From DASYDU01 sp050248495 (GTDB lineage Bacteria > Planctomycetota > Planctomycetia > Pirellulales > Lacipirellulaceae), in the NCBI GenBank assembly GCA_050248495.1, contig JBFWSG010000013.1, forward strand, positions 56,171 through 120,170: a stretch of 64,000 nucleotides of DNA, given 5' to 3'. The stretch's first letter is position 1; every line of letters starts with the position of its first letter. Shown here piece by piece: positions 62,701-64,000 of the stretch. The notes below the pieces were generated by a model. That model was not told the origin of the DNA, made no database searches, and saw only the letters and a program-made list of their open reading frames with translations. A program made the translations under genes and the position numbers.

Positions 62701-62953
62701 AAGGGTGAAATCACTCGCTCCGCTAGCGCTCGACACCGCGACACGCCAAATTTTGCGACGGAGCGGACTTGCTCGCCGTCTCGAGGCATGGCGGCACGAG
62801 GTCGATGCCAATTTGGTGCTCGCCGGTCGACAGGATCGGCGACTGCACGCCGAACTTCGAGACATGGACTTCGTCCGGGGCGACGTCGCTGACTCGGCGA
62901 TGGAAGAGGCCTTCGCGGAGTTCGATTCCCTAACACTCGCGGTTGCGTTCTAA
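56762..62953 (+). CDS. giant surface protein with LEPR-XLL-like head, putative Ig repeats and dockerin
   Basis: The 2063-residue protein has no ordinary signal peptide but opens with a basic stretch and FETLEERAMLSV (residues 39-50), close to the planctomycete LExRxLLS targeting motif. The first 1500 residues are beta-rich, with segments like GGAWFNTFSISPSFGG and GGPYGQSQLVVRVPAGDTADF. Three putative Ig (He_PIG) repeats start near 1541, 1638 and 1725 (YSATDLPPGLSIDTATGIVS, LPAGLTFNPDTLVISGTVPA, YSAIDLPPGISLNTATGQIT). Two dockerin-like loops at 1892-1950 (DFDGTGTVDEGDYDIWRGSF, DGNGDGRIDVADYTVWRDHL) precede a 120-residue tail. It is likely a cell-surface or extracellular adhesin or biopolymer-binding protein. 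Confidence 0.8.
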   Translation: MTSSPVRLTARRWGTARRARKASIFQSDLAAGSRRFLAFETLEERAMLSVAQDLQNAIGPYQSAINTSLDDATSLPLIGHQLDSLQDISTLLETTLDDLQQATQGLANGHHQIAIALPTISHTFTFDLGLDALLQVSTSGGVAGSITPTLNIAFDVSGTSATLDVAHTNLDLGFGLTLPGFQATMSFNGLLYTHAVDQGSNFSGHLLFGFDSGGGVAPQFSGDAHIRLGLTLSFVDPSLGASFNPTFRTDFQLDWGLDTTSNQLKIPQIALKNFSLDVDSFTHNFLGDIVTTVQKYTKPLQPFIDTFETPVPILSAFDSSQTIGDLLLEGAGLSPDLQDRFELMVKVIKAVNTFDLSGSTGGAAVNFGDINLTGLSVTGDGELGDLFGFDTSQLQNAIQQIIDSPALQDLQDTLEDVANYAGVNAQAGFQFPVLEDPGPVIGGILTGQARDMFTFTTGREHFELAPSIGFGIPDLFGVFLTAGITLDANFSVGYDTAGLIKLFQDPLHKPEDLLHGFYFDNSIDTSGPPIPNVASPRKTAFYLEGFAEISASAVVTVSGGIHANVSIELVNQDNSSHVYLDTMLQNIGSPANVFNASGKLYASASIELTIPNPVGPNITLFSYELAHQTLLDYDPLPPASETKPLVVIDVTNEHTLRLKTAQMSTVGQVTVQPFHNMSVLIAGQTVVADGIRVDYAGEIDLYIERKNDFTTNYYNLVGLDGPAPDGVSIHIIDPFRVFADEGAPDPKPPQTTPGVIFVGGRNVTYDYSEAGNGTHATVLLAGGYGSTTLTGGTMEFGNFIPAARLDQAKQHFGDVSGYDPTGQTMINSQIDAAVAPADPTGIIGSTMTASHGGLMLGGPGSNSFFATGPGAYEMIGGAWFNTFSISPSFGGVPATYQIDGGPYGQSQLVVRVPAGDTADFENGTVPDKYDPSTVALDIFSNAGLFATAHGIKSVNAVGAPGSTVVFGDTSLLNIDFKVTGAAKLKFGGTAAADDFDITATGNFFSTAFRRGVPLLVAIDYTRGQLEMQPDWYVDFVELSNNLVATPFAHYHFENISSGTYIPVQDYAEAYFGGPIYSVARVFGTNGHSQTITFQSDNTKSSSITLDGGGSSDTYSVEEGVGTFLDVEVQDSGLSSQNNLQVGFHDNTLIATKATLSDGLLELEYYTPLVEFFFSQAGFYSQHFYTSSAAYAPKVLFSANTLLTFATSSGWGDIVVDRHTPTNNATILFDNVVITPTGPGGPDNPANPRGWPPGFSFNYQYIYGRFNLNIYWALSQPASHPVIINGGGSPQPPDHAVGGNPTVDVQANAGSLTIDGLNPQRSVLVNIQGNTGTIDVQVSRDFTGDVDTFNVFGNSGVLNFDYATTFPTNHLIAITHRINVLANSGTINSTDSVINAYTGLNTSTFSAQINVGTDGAGGVQDLSNVHGTINLLGENAYQSLNIDDRSRAGTSPSWRIDSTQTRIGDLAINYGLFGVEFQAFWKAGTAITYRDNAQFWFKNFNGFDTYPNFPLDWNPGSLLQNSDGESVALNLSDYLGAHPPGTTTYSATDLPPGLSIDTATGIVSGTVPYGGYAGSPYATLLSATNGLYTREWTIEWDFISAIYIYPSFYSGVGAVSVDENSYVRFDPISVSDFLNRTPVVTVTGLPAGLTFNPDTLVISGTVPAGASTHGPYEVHIHADDGLETNDVVIPMVVSGIQLAAVPFVRLNHDGDAVDFNLNATTTSGGTLSYSAIDLPPGISLNTATGQITGTLPANASAVPRRYATVMFDDGYSTKSIGLIWTVLQTGVSDTVTILPIGPQSNQVGDFVNFSAQTSSTHSLPLQFFVEGGPVGVPFGFAPEFYFNGYNYGGFSGEIPLISAQGSPYHVTITATNGLNSTSVSFDWQITGPQPPELPGDFDGTGTVDEGDYDIWRGSFGQNVMPYTSGDGNGDGRIDVADYTVWRDHLGQISGAGSGAGAAALESAFAATEGVDDGAEVTLDAARVKSLAPLALDTATRQILRRSGLARRLEAWRHEVDANLVLAGRQDRRLHAELRDMDFVRGDVADSAMEEAFAEFDSLTLAVAF

Positions 62954-62954
62954 C

Positions 62955-63245
62955 TCAAGCGATCGGCGTCGCGCCGGGCGGGGGTGTGCCTTTGCCGGCG
63001 CGGACGTATTCACCGCGGGCTTCGGCGTATTCTTCCGGCGTCGGTAGCTCGGGCGCGGGCTGGTCGACGGTCCGCGAGGCGTCGAAGAGTTTTTCGAGGA
63101 AGGGGCGGCACCAGCCGCAGCCGGTGCCCGCGCCGTGGCAATCGGCGAGCTGGCCGACGCGCTGTGGCCGCTCGATCCGCAGATAGTTGATCACCTTTCG
63201 CTTGGTGACGTGAAAACAGAGGCACAGCTCGTCGTCGAGGTCCAT
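62955..63245 (-). CDS. BFD-like [2Fe-2S] protein
   Basis: A protein of 96 residues with CLCFHV near the N-terminus and CHGAGTGCGWC about 35 residues later, the cysteine layout of bacterioferritin-associated ferredoxin domains that bind one [2Fe-2S] cluster. The remainder (PAPELPTPEEYAEARGEYVR) is disordered. Such domains pass electrons to iron stores or act as redox sensors. The ATG at 63245 is nearer the domain than the one at 63263. It is convergent with the giant protein, whose stop lies one base away. Confidence 0.8.
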   Translation of the reverse strand: MDLDDELCLCFHVTKRKVINYLRIERPQRVGQLADCHGAGTGCGWCRPFLEKLFDASRTVDQPAPELPTPEEYAEARGEYVRAGKGTPPPGATPIA

Positions 63246-63308
63246 AGCGGTTCGACCTGACACTTCATGCCTACGCCACTCCGCGGCGGAGGCATGCTAC
63301 ATGCGAAT

Positions 63309-64000
63309 TTAACGCTGCTTCTTCTGTTCGAGCCGCGCGAGGCCGGCGGCACCGATGTAGCCGGCGTCGCCGCCGAGCGAGGCGAACTCGATTTTGACCG
63401 TGTCGCGCAGCGGCTCGAGCAAACGGGGCCGCACATCATCCCGGATCCGTTGCAGGAACGCGCGGCCGAGCGGGCTCTCCGCGCCGCCAAAATTCATCGC
63501 CCCGCCGAGCACCACCGCATCCGGATCGATCGTGTGGACAAACGTCACGATGCCGAGTGCCAACCAGTGGGCCGTATCCATGACGACGCCCTTCGCCAGC
63601 GGGTCGCCGCGTTCGGCCTCCTGCGCAACCAACAGCGGCGTGATCGGCTCACCCTGCCGATGCCGCCGGGCCAGGGAGCTACTTTCGCTCGCACCGAGCG
63701 CGTCGGTCGCACGGCGGACGACGGCGCCCGCGTTGGCATACGCTTCGAGCGAACCGCTGTTGCCGAGCGAGTCCTGCCAGGCATCTTTGGTCGGGTTGAC
63801 GAGGATGTGGCCACACTCGCCGCCGCAGCTGTGCGCGCCTTCGATCATTGTGTCGCCGATGATGATCCCGCCGCCGATACCGGTGCCCAGCGTCAGCAAG
63901 ACCAGGCTGTCGTACTGTGCGCCCGCGCCGCGCCAGAACTCGCCGTAGGCGGCCGCGTTCGCATCGTTGGCAAACGTGACCGGCATGCCAAGGTGAAAGC
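63309..64000 (-). CDS. ROK-family glucokinase-like kinase (N-terminus off window)
   Basis: The frame continues past the window end (FHLG precedes MPVTFANDANAAAYGEFWRG), so the ATP-binding N-terminus is missing. Present are the NDANAAAYGEFW substrate loop, LTLGTGIGGGIIIGD, EGAHSCGGECGHILV and VLGGAMNFGG. In most ROK kinases the next segment is a Cys-rich zinc site (C-x-C-G-x-x-G-C-x-E); here it is DSLGNSGSLEAYA, with serines in place of the cysteines. The catalytic Asp (NDAN) is intact. The likely role is glucose phosphorylation from ATP. Confidence 0.85.
   Translation of the reverse strand, partial: FHLGMPVTFANDANAAAYGEFWRGAGAQYDSLVLLTLGTGIGGGIIIGDTMIEGAHSCGGECGHILVNPTKDAWQDSLGNSGSLEAYANAGAVVRRATDALGASESSSLARRHRQGEPITPLLVAQEAERGDPLAKGVVMDTAHWLALGIVTFVHTIDPDAVVLGGAMNFGGAESPLGRAFLQRIRDDVRPRLLEPLRDTVKIEFASLGGDAGYIGAAGLARLEQKKQR

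Noticed and set aside
1..64000. CRISPR arrays, insertion sequences with intact transposase, prophage, secondary-metabolite clusters
   Set aside because: Read through on both strands; no regularly spaced repeat array, transposase, phage structural gene or NRPS/PKS domain was seen.

Overview
The window is high-GC DNA from a planctomycete, most likely of the order Pirellulales. The lineage signs are a DUF1559 pseudopilin-like protein, a PVC-type heme c domain, many PEP-CTERM proteins carrying dockerin-like calcium repeats, a DUF6677 protein, an N-terminal LEERAMLS motif on a giant surface protein, TPR-sulfotransferases and TAT-exported oxidoreductases. A run of exactly 100 N at 22900-22999 marks a scaffold join, so this is a draft or binned assembly. 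The genes on both sides of the join are truncated, and both window ends cut through genes.

Layout. 1-4892: end of a heme c protein, a xylose-isomerase-like protein, a TAT-exported dimethylformamidase-like protein with LamG domain, and convergent purU. 4893-5705: a decayed TPR gene and a 104-bp inverted-repeat element. 5706-10182: a minus-strand operon of two tandem TPR-sulfotransferases followed by an endonuclease/phosphatase-fold exoprotein. 10360-17466: an exoprotein island of four PEP-CTERM proteins (two are tandem paralogues) plus a lipoprotein and a DUF1559 pseudopilin. 17467-18518: a dead tyrosine recombinase beside tRNA-Arg(TCG). 18621-22899: a SUMF1-fold protein, a Gfo/Idh/MocA oxidoreductase, and a hydroxypyruvate-isomerase-like protein. 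The last two are separated by a vapBC-type toxin-antitoxin pair flanked by an exact 34-bp direct repeat.

23000-30959: ApbE fragment, small membrane protein, DUF6677 protein, gyrA with a structured leader and a strong terminator, an unknown membrane-anchored protein and ugd. 31086-37247: an exoprotein with two DTG aspartic-protease motifs, a TadE/TadG/TadE and HAMP-like cluster, and the adaptor of a MacAB-like exporter, whose permease and ATPase follow at 37476-40759. 40956-49457: a TIGR03790-like protein, then a 1459-residue TPR protein, a secreted TPR protein and a lipoprotein that look like one envelope unit. 49615-56588: beta-CASP nuclease, small membrane protein, LOG-family protein, pteridine-reductase-like SDR, TlpA-like protein and Nramp-related transporter. 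56762-62953: a 2063-residue surface protein with putative Ig and dockerin repeats. 62955-end: a BFD-like protein and a truncated ROK glucokinase.

Taken together the window is dominated by cell-surface and exopolysaccharide biology: exported PEP-CTERM proteins, sulfotransferases, UDP-glucuronate synthesis, pilin-like proteins and TPR scaffolds. No exosortase gene is visible here. The clearest unusual event is the toxin-antitoxin insertion, which apparently split two tail-to-tail overlapping genes without damaging either. Next are the integrase fossil at tRNA-Arg and several unrelated palindromic intergenic elements. I did not find a complete new defence or biosynthetic system.
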